DNA from: Nephrocerus scutellatus
Lineage: Eukaryota; Arthropoda; Insecta; Diptera; Pipunculidae
Length of the DNA: 64,000 nucleotides
NCBI GenBank assembly: GCA_947095585.1
Contig: OX352761.1
Coordinates: 35,617,777-35,681,776, forward strand
Reading direction: 5' to 3'
Shown here: positions 10,993 to 21,250 of the stretch, one piece after another
Position numbering within the stretch: position 1 is the first letter of the stretch
Layout: every line of letters starts with the position of its first letter
The notes under the pieces: generated by a model
What the model saw: the letters and a program-made list of their open reading frames with translations, nothing else
Databases searched by the model: none
Told to the model about the DNA's origin: nothing
Made by a program: the position numbers and the translations under genes

Positions 10993-11540
10993 AATAAGAA
11001 AATTCTTAACCACGAAAAGGTAAGAATTTTCGTCAAACGAGAATGAACATTATTTGTCGTTAGCAGATACAAAAACCACTTTTTTTTTTTAACCACTGAT
11101 ACGAAAACTTTGATTGGCGTACAAATTTGTTTGTATTATGTTTGTATAAATGTGTTAAGTGCATGAAAGTCATTACAATAATTTTATTTATATATATTTT
11201 TTTTTCTATGTATATAGAATGATGTATAGTATATAAATATAGGTTTTTTTTATGTATATACATAAAAAATTTTTTAAATAATTAAATATTTATTTATAAA
11301 TATAAAAGAATGAAAATGAGCTGAAATTTATAAAATATTTATATATATAAAAAAAAATGAAAATTATATAATATATTTGTAATATGGTTTTTTTTGACGA
11401 TTTGTATTTCGAGTTTATTTTATGTTATTATAATTATGTAAGGTTTTAATTGAGATTTTTAAGTGACACAATAGTGATTTTTTTTGCAAGATAATGAGTA
11501 GGTATATCATAAAATTAAATATCGTGTGTTTTCGTATGTT
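10993..11540 (-). other. Gypsy-1 3' non-coding part
   Basis: AT-rich sequence between the polypurine tract and the duplicated integrase block. No env-like frame is visible, so this is not an env-bearing (errantivirus-like) copy. Confidence 0.6.
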
Positions 11541-12680
11541 TTGTTTCATTCATTCGTTCTGAAAATACTTTTAAGCTTATTTGTTCAAAGTTACAAATGG
11601 GTAGAGAGATATTAAGTTTAGAATGGATAAGAGGTGGGTATAATTTTCTTTAAGGATTATTTTTAGGATGCTGTTAAAAAGATAGGAAAAAATGGTTTTT
11701 ATGTGAATTTCCTCTTGTACGTATTGTTCGGATGTTTGTTGTTAAATTTTTAAAACGAATCTAGGGGTTGTTTCTAGTTTGTCGTTTTCCTGTTCGCGGA
11801 TAGCGACCATTTCAGTCGTGTTTTGTTCTTCTGGGGATACTATTTACTTGATTTAGTTTCCAAGCTTTGTATTTGTTTATTATTATTATGATTATAACGG
11901 AAATGATCATAAGGTAAATTAACCCATAATGATGAATGTTGTGTATATTGAAACTTTCAAGGTCTGTTTTTTCTGTGTTTTTTAAATATTTTATTTGTTT
12001 GGACAGTGTCTAAGTCTTTTGAGTCAGAATTTCGTATTAGTGCTATTTCAGGAGAATTTCATTCGTGTGTTTTTGTGAGAATGAATTTGAACAAAAAGGG
12101 AACAACAACAATTAAAAGAAAAATAGCATTAGTTAAGGATACTTTGTTTACATGTGTATATTATATTTATTCATAAAAAATCTTTAAATCATTATTATGT
12201 ATTATTTTGTCTTTTCTACCAAATTTAACAAGCGTGTTTTCTGCTGAAATTATTTTTAATACTTCGAATGGGCGTTCCCAAGGGTCGAGAGTTTGTGTTT
12301 TCGTGTGTGATTTTTGACTAGAACTTTGTCACCTATATAAAAAAATTTCTCATTACTCTTGTTATTATAATACCTTTTTGAAATGTTTTTCTGGTTTATA
12401 AGCCTATGTTTTGCTGCTTGGTAACCATGCTGAAGTCGTGATTTTAACTCGTTTGCATAGTTATCATAATTATACTGAATAAGGGGTTTTTGTTGAAAAA
12501 TAGTTGGTATGTTTGGGGGGTATCCATACAATAGTTCGTATGGGGTAACCTGTACTGCTACGAGGGGTGCTATTGTAGACAAACATTGCGTACGGAATCC
12601 AAGTATCCCATGTAAGCGGATCTCGATTGATGTAGTGTCGGAGATATTCTGCAAGTGATTTGTGACTTCTTTCTAATGCT
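11541..12680 (-). repeat. Gypsy-1 internal tandem duplication, copy A
   Basis: Nearly identical to 12709-13844, offset by 1164-1168 bp. It contains the C-terminal integrase (12654-12256: YELLYGYPPNIPTIF, YYNNKSNEKFFYIGDKVLV) and downstream AT-rich sequence. Copy A has 4 extra bases near 11845. The junction with copy B (12681-12708) is a 28-bp filler. Confidence 0.9.
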
Positions 12681-12708
12681 TTAGGAAAAATTTTAACACA
12701 TTCATTCA

Positions 12709-13844
12709 TTGTTTCATTCATTCGTTCTGAAAATACTTTTAAGCTTATTTGTTCAAAGTTACAAATGGGTAGAGAGATATTAAGTTTAGAATGGATAAGA
12801 GGTGGGTATAATTTTCTTTAAGGATTATTTTTAGGATGCTGTTAAAAAGATAGGAAAAAATGGTTTTTATGTGAATTTCCTCTTGTACGTATTGTTCGGA
12901 TGTTTGTTGTTAAATTTTTAAAACGAATCTAGGGGTTGTTTCTAAATTGTCGTTTTCCTGTTCGCGGATAGCGACCATTTCAGTCGTGTTTTGTTCTTCT
13001 GGGGATACTACTTGATTTAGTTTCCAAGCTTTGTATTTGTTTATTATTATTATGATTATAACGGAAATGATCATAAGGTAAATTAACCCATAATGATGAA
13101 TGTTGTGTATATTGAAACTTTCAAGGTCTGTTTTTTCTGTGTTTTTTAAATATTTTATTTGTTTGGACAGTGTCTAAGTCTTTTGAGTCAGAATTTCGTA
13201 TTAGTGCTATTTCAGGAGAATTTCATTCGTGTGTTTTTGTGAGAATGAATTTGAACAAAAAGGGAACAACAACAATTAAAAGAAAAATAGCATTAGTTAA
13301 GGATACTTTGTTTACATGTGTATATTATATTTATTCATAAAAAATCTTTAAATCATTATTATGTATTATTTTGTCTTTTCTACCAAATTTAACAAGCGTG
13401 TTTTCTGCTGAAATTATTTTTAATACTTCGAATGGGCGTTCCCAAGGGTCGAGAGTTTGTTTTTTCGTGTGTGATTTTTGACTAGAACTTTGTCACCTAT
13501 ATAAAAAAATTTCTCATTACTCTTGTTATTATAATACCTTTTTGAAATGTTTTTCTGGTTTATAAGCCTATGTTTTGCTGCTTGGTAACCATGCTGAAGT
13601 CGTGATTTTAACTCGTTTGCATAGTTATCATAATTATACTGAATAAGGGGTTTTTGTTGAAAAATAGTTGGTATGTTTGGGGGGTATCCATACAATAGTT
13701 CGTATGGGGTAACCTGTACTGCTACGAGGGGTGCTATTGTAGACAAACATTGCGTACGGAATCCAAGTATCCCATGTAAGCGGATCTCGATTGATGTAGT
13801 GTCGGAGATATTCTGCAAGTGATTTGTGACTTCTTTCTAATGCT
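12709..13844 (-). repeat. Gypsy-1 internal tandem duplication, copy B
   Basis: The copy contiguous with the integrase core upstream (13845-14554). It carries the same frameshift near 13710-13730 as copy A, so the frameshift predates the duplication (or was copied with it). Confidence 0.9.
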
Positions 13845-14745
13845 CCATTGGTTTGAGGATGATAAGGTGTGGTGTTAAGTTTTTTCATTTTTAAGAGTTT
13901 GCAATTTTCTTTAAACAGTCCACTCAGAAAGTTTGTGCTTTGGTCAGTTAAAAGTGATTGTGGTGCTCCGTGTCTACCGATTATATTTTCAACGAATGTT
14001 CTTGCCACAGTGAGTGCTTCTGCGTTTTGCAACGGAAATGCTTCTGAGAATTTGGTTAAATCATCTTGGAATGTTAATAAGAATTTTTGACCGTGATAGC
14101 TAACTGGTAGTGGTCTAACTATATCTAAAGCAATTCGCTCAAATGGTGTAGAGCTTGTACTAGTTATTTTCATTGGTATTGGAGGGTTTCTTTGGCTCTT
14201 GTTTAATTGACACGACGTACATTTTTGTATATGGTTCTTAATATCTGTAGTCATTGTAGGCCAGTAATATTTTAGTTAAATTCTTTTCATGGTTCTGGAT
14301 ACTCCTTGGTGTCCTCCAAAAGGTGATTCATGGTATTCGGTTAATACTGCTGCTATTTGTTCATTATTGTTTAAGATGATTTTGTTATTGGTGTATAAAT
14401 TTATCGTTATGTTTAGATAATGAAATATTTTTTCTAGAGTTGTTTTAAACTCATTTTTAAATTGGTCTTGTATATTAGGTATGGTGATTCCTATCGTCTC
14501 ACAATTACTTTTGTTAATTTTATCTTTAATGCTCATTAGTATTTGTTCAATCATAATTTGGTCTTTCTGACTTCTTATTGGAATGGGTAGGGTACAAATA
14601 TGTATGGATTTATTTTGGTCGTTCGTATGTGTTAAAATTTTTCCTAAAGCAGGTTTAGTTAATTCATCGATTAATTTTTTTAACTCATTTTCTTCTGCGG
14701 ATTCTATTGGTGGTAAAATAATTATTTTATGTTGCAGGGTTTTCC
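13420..14745 (-). pseudogene. Gypsy-1 integrase (broken)
   Basis: Integrase joins element cDNA to the host chromosome. From the 5' side it shows a linker (LPPIESAEENELKKLI, from about 14740) and the zinc-binding HHCC motif (YHESPFGGHQG ... IQKCTSCQLNK). The catalytic D-D-E follows: ALDIVRPL near 14120, LLTDQSTNFLSG near 13925, and NGALERSHKSL near 13845. The C-terminal domain reads GYPPNIPTIF to IGDKVLVKNHT. It is broken by an in-frame TAA at 14273-14275 just before YYWPTM, and by a frameshift at about 13710-13730. RT and RNase H, which should precede it, are deleted. Confidence 0.88.
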
Positions 14746-14766
14746 CCGAATTCTTTCACAGATTCT

Positions 14767-15075
14767 CTAAGGTTTTGTTTTCCTTCCTTGTATTGAGCTT
14801 TGTGAACGTTCATCCTTAAAATTTTTTTCTAATTCCTTAATAAGATCAGACCATTTCAAAATTGTCTGATACTGTATTAATTCAAACGCGGGACCCTGCA
14901 ACTTTGTTTTTACTATTTCTAGAAACACTTGTGCATCTGTATTTGACTTAGTCGATGCAAACAAGATGTTTCCACACGCAATAAACTTATTTAATTTTCC
15001 CGGTGTTCCATCAAACTCAGGAACAAGATTAAACGCATCGCTTAAACTAATTTTTACCTCCGCGTCTGTAGGCAT
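14767..15075 (-). pseudogene. Gypsy-1 Gag N-terminal remnant
   Basis: 102 codons from an ATG at 15075. They read SLSDAFNLVPEFDGTPGKLN ... AFELIQYQTILKWSDLIKEL, the pattern of the retrotransposon Gag core (FDG...LxxFI...W..L...L..F) in the 17.6/micropia-like Gypsy group. It stops after FKDERSQSS, and the next recognisable sequence is the post-RNase H linker. The rest of gag, protease, RT and RNase H has therefore been removed by deletion around 14745-14770. Confidence 0.75.
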
Positions 15076-15502
15076 TTCGAATTTTTTGATAGAATAGGGG
15101 TGGAAGTGAAATGGTAGTTCCTCAAACAGACGAACTCTTTTGGCTTGTTTGCGGGTAAGAATTTTGAAAAATATATTTTTTTCTAATCAGGAAAGGGAGA
15201 GGGAGGGGGAAAAAATACTTTTTTTGCAACTTTGAACGTAACGAAAACCTTTTTTGTTTTTGATTTTACTCGCGAAAAATACGTATACACTCATGCACAG
15301 AATTTTATAATATATATATACGAATAAACGAATAAAAGAAAATTATCGATTTTGTGTTGTTTTTTTTTTTATATAATAATTTTATAAGTTAATTTTTTTT
15401 TGGTATTTACCCTGAATTAAATTTGTGTTACTGATGGATTTGTGTTACTTATGGTGCTAATTCTGATGATGCTGGCGCTGATGATCCTGGTGATACTGAT
15501 GC

Positions 15503-15547
<45 letters not shown>

Positions 15548-16021
15548 GGCTGGTGCTGATGATCCTGGTGATGCTGATGCTGGTGCTGATGAGGCTGCTA
15601 TCCGCCCCCTGGTTTGGCGGGTGCTGTTTATCAAAAAAAAATTTTTTTTAAGTGCACACAATCACTCATTTATTGCGTGACACAACACTTTAATTATGTC
15701 TCAAGTCTCAAAAAAAAATTTTTTTTTTCGTATTACTTTTTTACAAGTATCACTTTTTAATACATTTTTTTTAACTTCCCTGTTGTAGCCGGGTTTAACG
15801 CTTTATAACGGTTTCACTTTTATTTTAATTCCTCTGTTGTGGCCGAGTTTTACGCCTTGTACTATTTTTTTTTTTACTTTATTTTTTTTTTTTTTTTTTT
15901 AAAATTTATTTTTTCCCTGTTTTGGCCGGGTTTGAACGCCTTTTTTTATTTTTTTATTTTATTATTTTTATTGGGGTTTTGTTTTTTGTTTTTGGGATTA
16001 TCCCACCGCTGCCACCAATTT
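15076..16021 (-). other. Gypsy-1 5' leader with trinucleotide repeat
   Basis: Untranslated leader between the 5' LTR and gag. It contains a (GAT/ATC)n-type trinucleotide tract at 15462-15598, with about a dozen pure GATs at 15506-15546 flanked by GCT/GGT variants. Homopolymer T runs lie at 15700-15980. Frames through the tract give low-complexity Met or Ser runs and are not genes. Confidence 0.7.
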
Positions 16022-16635
16022 TGTTACGCACAGTCCCCGTGCTTTCCCGTAGGAGAAGAGGGAGTGGGCGCGTTGAATATTAATTAAAAACACAAGTTTA
16101 AGTTTATAGTGATTATTATAGACACTTTATTTGTAGTTATAGGTTTTGTGTGTTTAAGTCAACTGCCGCCTAGTGTTTAACGTGTATCGTGTCTATAATT
16201 CAACTGCCGCCTAGTGTTTAACGTGTATCGTGTCTATTATTCAACTGCCGCCTTTGGTAATCGTAGCAGTGGTCTTTTATAATATTTTGGATGGATCGAC
16301 CAACCAATATGATTGGTTGGTTGCGATCCACCAATGGAACGACAGCATCGTATGCATGAACAAAGGTTCAATATACAAATACAAGTGCCAGCATATATTC
16401 GTAGCACACAGTCGACCTGCGACATTTATGTCCCTTCTGCAGTCGAGCCACTTGACGGTCGCCTTAGAATTGCCCTCCTGCTGATATTACTATTTCGTAA
16501 TATCTGCATTTACACTAACTGTTTCTTAGTATCGTATCGGCATTTGTGAGCTGCGTGATGTGTTTGAAGTGATGTTGTGAGTGAAGCAAGACTGTGTGTG
16601 TGGTCAGGGGTGTAATGGTTGTGCCGATCACAACA
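16022..16635 (-). repeat. Gypsy-1 5' LTR (614 bp)
   Basis: Pairs with 10172-10978 and begins and ends with the same bases. It lacks the roughly 190-bp segment present in the other LTR ('gatgtgtttgaagtgatgttgtgagtgaagc' replaces it). The promoter would lie here for minus-strand transcription. No clear TATA box is assigned. Confidence 0.9.
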
Positions 16636-17119
16636 AAAGTTTCAATGAAATCGGACTCTGGGAAGTGGGTTAAAAATTGATCGCATTTGGGGCCAGTCGA
16701 GCCTCGGGGTGGTGGGGCTCCTATAAAAATTTTATAAAAAATACCCGGTTTTATTCAAATTTTATACGCATGTGTATCTCCGAAGGACAACACTTTTTGT
16801 AAATATTTGGAAGTGATCGGGCCCCGGGGTCTGGGGGCACCCATACAAATTTTATAAAAAAAAGTACCCGATTTTCTTCAAATTGTATACACATGTGCAT
16901 CTCCGATGGACAACACTTTTTGTTAAAATGTTGGGTCGTGAGGCCGCATACAATTTTTTTTTAAAATAGAACCCAATTTTCTTCAAATTTTATATACAGG
17001 TGTTTTCTCCGGTGACTACAGCTTTGGTAAACATTTTGAAGTAAAAGAGCTCCAATATTATTTTTTCCAAATTAACCCGGTTTACATGAAAAATTTAAAT
17101 TGTTATGGGTTGTTTTTTT
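16636..17119. mobile_element. Element X, copy 4 continuation and copy 5 (inverted)
   Basis: 16636-16679 resumes the plus-oriented unit cut by Gypsy-1 (AAAGTTTCAATGAAATCGG, gggaagtgggttaaaaattgatcgca). At about 16680 the orientation flips and minus-oriented units follow, ending in an inverted left end (AAATTGTTATGGGTTG) at 17119. The whole X locus thus runs from a left end at 8976 to an inverted left end at 17119. Confidence 0.75.
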
Positions 17120-17295
17120 ACATATTATATGAAGATGTAGTCGACGAAAACATTTATTTTCCATTTCTTGAATTCATTCGATTAATTAAATAAAACGTAA
17201 ATGTAAAACCTATTATTTGGGTTCCATAGTTCTTGCAACTTCTCACACATAACATTAATAAAAATAGTTTTAATTGAACGAAAAGATCATCTCAC

Positions 17296-17484
17296 CTGTA
17301 CTTGAAACATGGTAACTGAATCATCCAGCATCTGAATGCGTACAGTTAATTTCTTCCCACCTCTATGTCTTGGTGTTGAAGTGGTTCCATCCACCCCAGA
17401 AGGAGTACTCAGTGAATGCGTCATACGACCTGCTGGAACCACTCCTCCTGGTCCTGTTGCTGTTCCCATATCAGCCAAAGCCAT
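17296..17484 (-). CDS. Host gene: first coding exon of a FERM-domain protein, Cdep/FARP-like
   Basis: This 63-codon exon is the only convincing host coding sequence. It starts at the ATG at 17484 and ends in CAG followed by GTGAGA, a strong 5' splice site (intron begins at 17295, phase 0). The product starts with a Gly/Pro/Ser/Thr-rich leader (about residues 1-45, including GPGGVVPAGRMTHSLSTPSG). It then enters KKLTVRIQMLDDSVTMFQVQ, the first strand and turn of a FERM F1 lobe, very like FARP1/2 and Drosophila Cdep (IQMLDDT..xF.V). Those proteins are membrane-associated Rho guanine-nucleotide exchange factors. The rest of the gene would lie to the left, beyond a TE-filled intron, or outside the window. 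Family assignment is from the motif only; other FERM proteins remain possible. Confidence 0.7.
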
Positions 17485-18049
17485 TGCCTTTTATTTCTTT
17501 GCACTTAATTTACTTGAACAAATCGTTATTTTAAATTTCGATTTATGTATTCGTCTTATTGCACCGTTTAATTTGGAACTGAATCACAGCTTTCGCGATC
17601 AAGAAAAATTAAAGGTAATTTTCTTTACATATGCGATAGAAGCTTGATAAGAATATCTAAGCCTAAATTAAAGGAAGAAACATAATTTATATCTAGATCG
17701 CGTACAGTTGGTGCTCAAAGTATTCATCGTTGTAATGGGTTTATTGCACGTAAAATTGCATCTGTAAAAAATTGAATTGAAAATGAAAAAAAAGTTATGG
17801 TAAAGTAGGAATATTAATTAACATTTTTTTTTACATTTTTTGAATTAAATTCTTATATATCTTATTCATATAATAATTATAACCTTTATTAGTAACTTGT
17901 TGTTCGGGGGTGCGATTCGCTACCCGCGCAGCGAAAGATTTGTGACGCTTTGTTACCCTTACTACACGTAATGAGAAAAAAATTTGTATTCGATCGTTTG
18001 ACCCAAAAATGCCGTGCAAAAATATGACGGGTTCGAAAAAAAGTTGTAG
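17485..18049. other. Flank of the host exon, probable 5' UTR or intron
   Basis: Sequence upstream (minus strand) of the exon. It is AT-rich with no further coding exon recognised. A short GC-rich patch at 17905-17970 has no assigned role. Confidence 0.4.
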
Positions 18050-18125
18050 GTATTTAGGCGCTGTCGCTCAGTGAGCAGAAGGTTCGTGGTTCGAATCCCA
18101 GTAACACCAAAAGTATTTTTCACGG
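18050..18125 (+). repeat. tRNA-derived SINE head, fragment
   Basis: GGCGCTGTCGCTCAGTGAGC is followed by a perfect pol III B box (GGTTCGAATCC) and CAGTAACACCA. It is the same family as 47284-47570 but lacks about 19 bp of the D-arm region between CTCAGTG repeats. Homology fades after 'ttttcacggtgtcccacctc'. Confidence 0.7.
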
Positions 18126-18935
18126 TGTCCCACCTCTCGCGAATGGAATGAATTCAGATCTGTTTTTTTATCCGAGAACAATGTATTTCTCTGAGTCGTT
18201 TTTTTTACACTCCGATAATTCGCGGATATAATCTTTTTACTCTGAAAAAACGTACAGAACGTTTTGTGACAGTTGTAGTTGTTTGTTTTTTTAAACATGA
18301 CACATGTCGACTACTACGGAGCACTCAGGTGAAAAATAAAACTTTTCTCTGGTACTAAAAATAAACACAGCAATTACTTTGTTTGATCTGACAGATCAGA
18401 TCAGACCAAAAATTATCGGATTTATCGGATATCTCAGAACTCGGATTTCCTTGTTCCGATTTCTCCGACATAAAAAAAACATGCCCATAATGTGCAAATA
18501 TGAGCATTTTTGGTATACCAACTTCAGCGCCACCTATGGAACCTCTCTTAAACTGACATCTCTCTTTAACGAACAAATTCTTTCAGTCCCTAATTTACCT
18601 TATACAATTCACATGGAAGCATGCCTCACTTGAACGTAATTTCTCCTGGACGGACGCTGACAGCGTTCCATCCACACTTCATGAGAAAAATGTTTAATTG
18701 GCCGGACAAAATACTGATGCCATAAACCATTATAAGCTTAATAAACTACCATTAATTCTTTATTTACGTTGCGGATTTTTGTAAGTGAAACTCTTCGTCG
18801 TCAAGACGGATTGCCGTCGCTGAGGCCAGGACGGACATTCCTGGCGAAATTGTTGTATACCACAGATGCTCTGATGAGAAAATTTAACACGTATCAAAAA
18901 TAATTTTGCGTTATGATTTTGTGTTACATTTTTAA
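18126..18935. other. AT-rich stretch, nothing recognised
   Basis: No coding frame with a recognisable domain. Frames at 18355-18633 overlap on both strands and look like chance. Confidence 0.5.
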
Positions 18936-19465
18936 TTCTTCTAAGTCATTTCTCAAGGGATTTATATGAAACTCGGTATGTAGGACTAAGATGCGACTAT
19001 AAGACTTGTTCCTATGGAAGCTCTTAGATAGGACCAATAGGGTCTGGAATTTTCTAGACCAAGCAAAATCTCAATTCGTATGAAATTAGGTATGTAGGAC
19101 TAAGATGCGGCAATAACCCTTGTTGCTATGGAAATTCTGGGATCTGGCCAATTTTGTGGAACAAGCCATTTCTCAAACGGTTCGTATAAAATTCGGTATG
19201 TAGAACTAAGCTGATGCGACTATAACCCTTGTTGCTATGGAAATTTTGATATCTGGCCAATAGGGTCTTTAATTTTGTGGACCAAGCCATTTCTCAACCG
19301 ATTCGTATGAAATTCGGTATGTAGGACTAAGATGCGACTATAACCCTTGTTGCTATGGAAATTCTTGGATCTGGCCAATAGTGTCTGGAATTTTGTGGAC
19401 CAAGCCATTTCTCAAGCGATTCGTATGAAATTCGGTATGTAGGACTAAGATAACCCTTGTTGCAT
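18936..19465 (+). repeat. Satellite-like element Y, array 1
   Basis: About four and a half tandem units of roughly 118 bp. Each carries 'ggtatgtaggactaagatgc', 'gactataacccttgttgctatgg', 'aaattctgggatctggcc' and 'ccaagccatttctcaa'. It is related to arrays at 47625-48125 (inverted) and 56583-57505. Some units are shortened. No coding function. Confidence 0.85.
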
Positions 19466-19489
19466 CTAAACTGGAGATCTAGTTTTTTC

Positions 19490-20870
19490 AGCATTCGATG
19501 AATAGCGGATTGTGAGTGATTGTTTTTTTGTAGGTCTTCAACTCACTTTGTGTACAGGCATAACACTTGCACAAATTGTGTTGAAAGATCATTGAAGGAT
19601 CTTCTCTTCACGGTTCGGCTTAGCATAGTCGGAGTGTGTTTTGTTTTGTTTTTATTTTGATGCATAAATTCAGAGTGGATTTTAGCAAAATTCGTGCTGA
19701 GCTATTCGCTGAGTCAAGTCTTACTAAGCTCGTGAATGATTCAATACGAATTACTGACATTTCGAATCATTCCGCCAACACTCTGGACTTGTTTCTTACC
19801 TCTGATCCTGATAAATATACCGTTAATGTATCATAATTTCTAGGCTCATCCGACCATTGTGTTGTATCAGCTAATTTCTCTTATCTACCCAATCAGTTAA
19901 GAAAAAACTTCAAAAATAATTGATTGGAATCACGAAAAAGCCAAATGGGACGGCCTTAATACATTCTTTAGGAAATTTAACTGGTCGCTATTCTTCCGCA
20001 ATAGTGACGTGGATGCCGCCGCTGATGCGATTAGTTCTGTCCAAAATGTAACACTTCTTCAATGGATTAGAATCTATCTTTCAAACCAACCGTTCAATCC
20101 AAGTTGTGTTGAATGGTTTTAAGTCTGATATCCACCGCATAAATGCGGGTGTCCCTCAGGGCCGTGTTTTGTCTCCGACACTCTTGCTTATGTTTATCAA
20201 CGATCTTCTGTCTATAACTTATAATCCAATTCATTCCTTCGCTGACGACAGTATTCCTAGCTTATCTTATATGTTCGCAGGTACACATCCTTTCTCTTCG
20301 GATGCGGAACTAGGACAACCGCGTATGTTAAGCTCGTTAAATTCTGACCTTGACAGCATTGCAAAGTGGGGAGAACACAATAGAGTAGAATTTAACGCAT
20401 CTAAAACCCAATGCTGTCTTCTGTCGTTGAAACAAAATAGTAACCTACAGTGATGAATGGCCTTGCATCGAGAAAACTGAAAAACTAGCAATTCTAGATA
20501 TGTGCGTCAATGAAAAGCTTCGTTGGAATGACCACATATTGAACTTCGCAAAAAATGTTGCTAAGTGACTTGGCTTCCTAACACGGTGCAAGAAATATTT
20601 CACTACCTCTGATCTGGCTACATCTATTCGCCCTAAACTTGAGTAAAACTGTCATGTCTAGTCAAGTGCACCTAAGACCACCTTGCATCTGCTGGACAGA
20701 ATACAGAACCGTGCGATAAAACTTCAATAGATACGCTCGAGCGCGGTGCTCAAGAGAAATAGTCAGTTGCTTGCCACCTCTCCTGGAATTCAACCGGAAT
20801 ACTCGTGGCGCTCTAAATGCTCATCAGTTTATCCTCAAGCCCATCTTCGGTCGTACGTACGGGACGATAC
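19490..20870 (+). pseudogene. Jockey-A LINE, internally deleted copy
   Basis: Starts with the family 5' UTR (agcggattgtgagtg...ttcaactcactttg) and carries the end of the endonuclease (RITDISNHSANTLDLFLTSD, GSSDHCVVSANFS). It then jumps, by deletion near 20030-20060, to the RT thumb side of the palm. There VLNGFKSDIHRINAGVPQG, SPTLLLMFINDLL and PIHSFADDS retain an intact FADD box (about 20232-20250). The C-terminal region follows in broken frames to about 20870. Stops and frameshifts make it inactive. Confidence 0.85.
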
Positions 20871-21250
20871 ACCTGCAACAAACTTAACTAAGGCAAATAC
20901 GAATGTAGTCATCAGGTAGTTGGAGGTTTTAAGGCTAAAACTATGGTAGCTGTTTTCTTATCGGTTCATGGTCGATCCGTAAAATCAGCCATAGACTGTA
21001 GAATAGCGTAGCTAGAAGTATTGTTGAGAGATTATGGGTAATGAATCATTAATATGATTTTTAAGTGTTGAGGTTTCAATTAACGACGAGAGATGTGGTT
21101 CGATTGGTTTATAGAATCAAGAGGCAAGGGAGCGCGAGGTTTTAGCACATCATCTGGGTGGCTGCAACGTTTCGAAAACGTCACTGCATAAGCTTTAATG
21201 GCTTCAAATGACAACGTAGAATGTTTCGATTTTTTTTAATAAAGTAACTT
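20871..21250. other. No recognised feature
   Basis: Moderately AT-rich sequence between Jockey-A and element X, with no gene or known repeat. Confidence 0.5.

Larger units (their letters stand above)
10172..16635 (-). mobile_element. Gypsy-1, Ty3/Gypsy LTR retrotransposon, deletion derivative
   Basis: Bounded by LTRs that start TGTTACGCACAG and end GATCACAACA, and flanked by a 4-bp target duplication AAAG (10168-10171 and 16636-16639). The coding strand is minus, so the right LTR is the 5' LTR. A candidate primer binding site (TGGTGGCAGCGGTGGGAT, read on the minus strand) lies a few bases inside the 5' LTR at about 16000-16018. A polypurine run GTAGGGGGAAGGA abuts the 3' LTR (10979-10992). 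The interior keeps a Gag start and integrase but has lost RT and RNase H. It also carries a 1.1-kb tandem duplication. It is non-autonomous and inactive. Confidence 0.9.

Noticed and set aside
10993..12255. Retroviral env gene downstream of the Gypsy-1 integrase
   Set aside because: No open frame, signal peptide or membrane segment. The region is AT-rich and partly duplicated integrase.
15442..15661. Poly-Met (plus) and poly-Ser (minus) frames
   Set aside because: By-product of the GAT trinucleotide tract in the Gypsy-1 leader.
18936..19465. CRISPR-like array
   Set aside because: Units are contiguous repeats without unique spacers, in a eukaryotic transposon-rich context with no cas genes.
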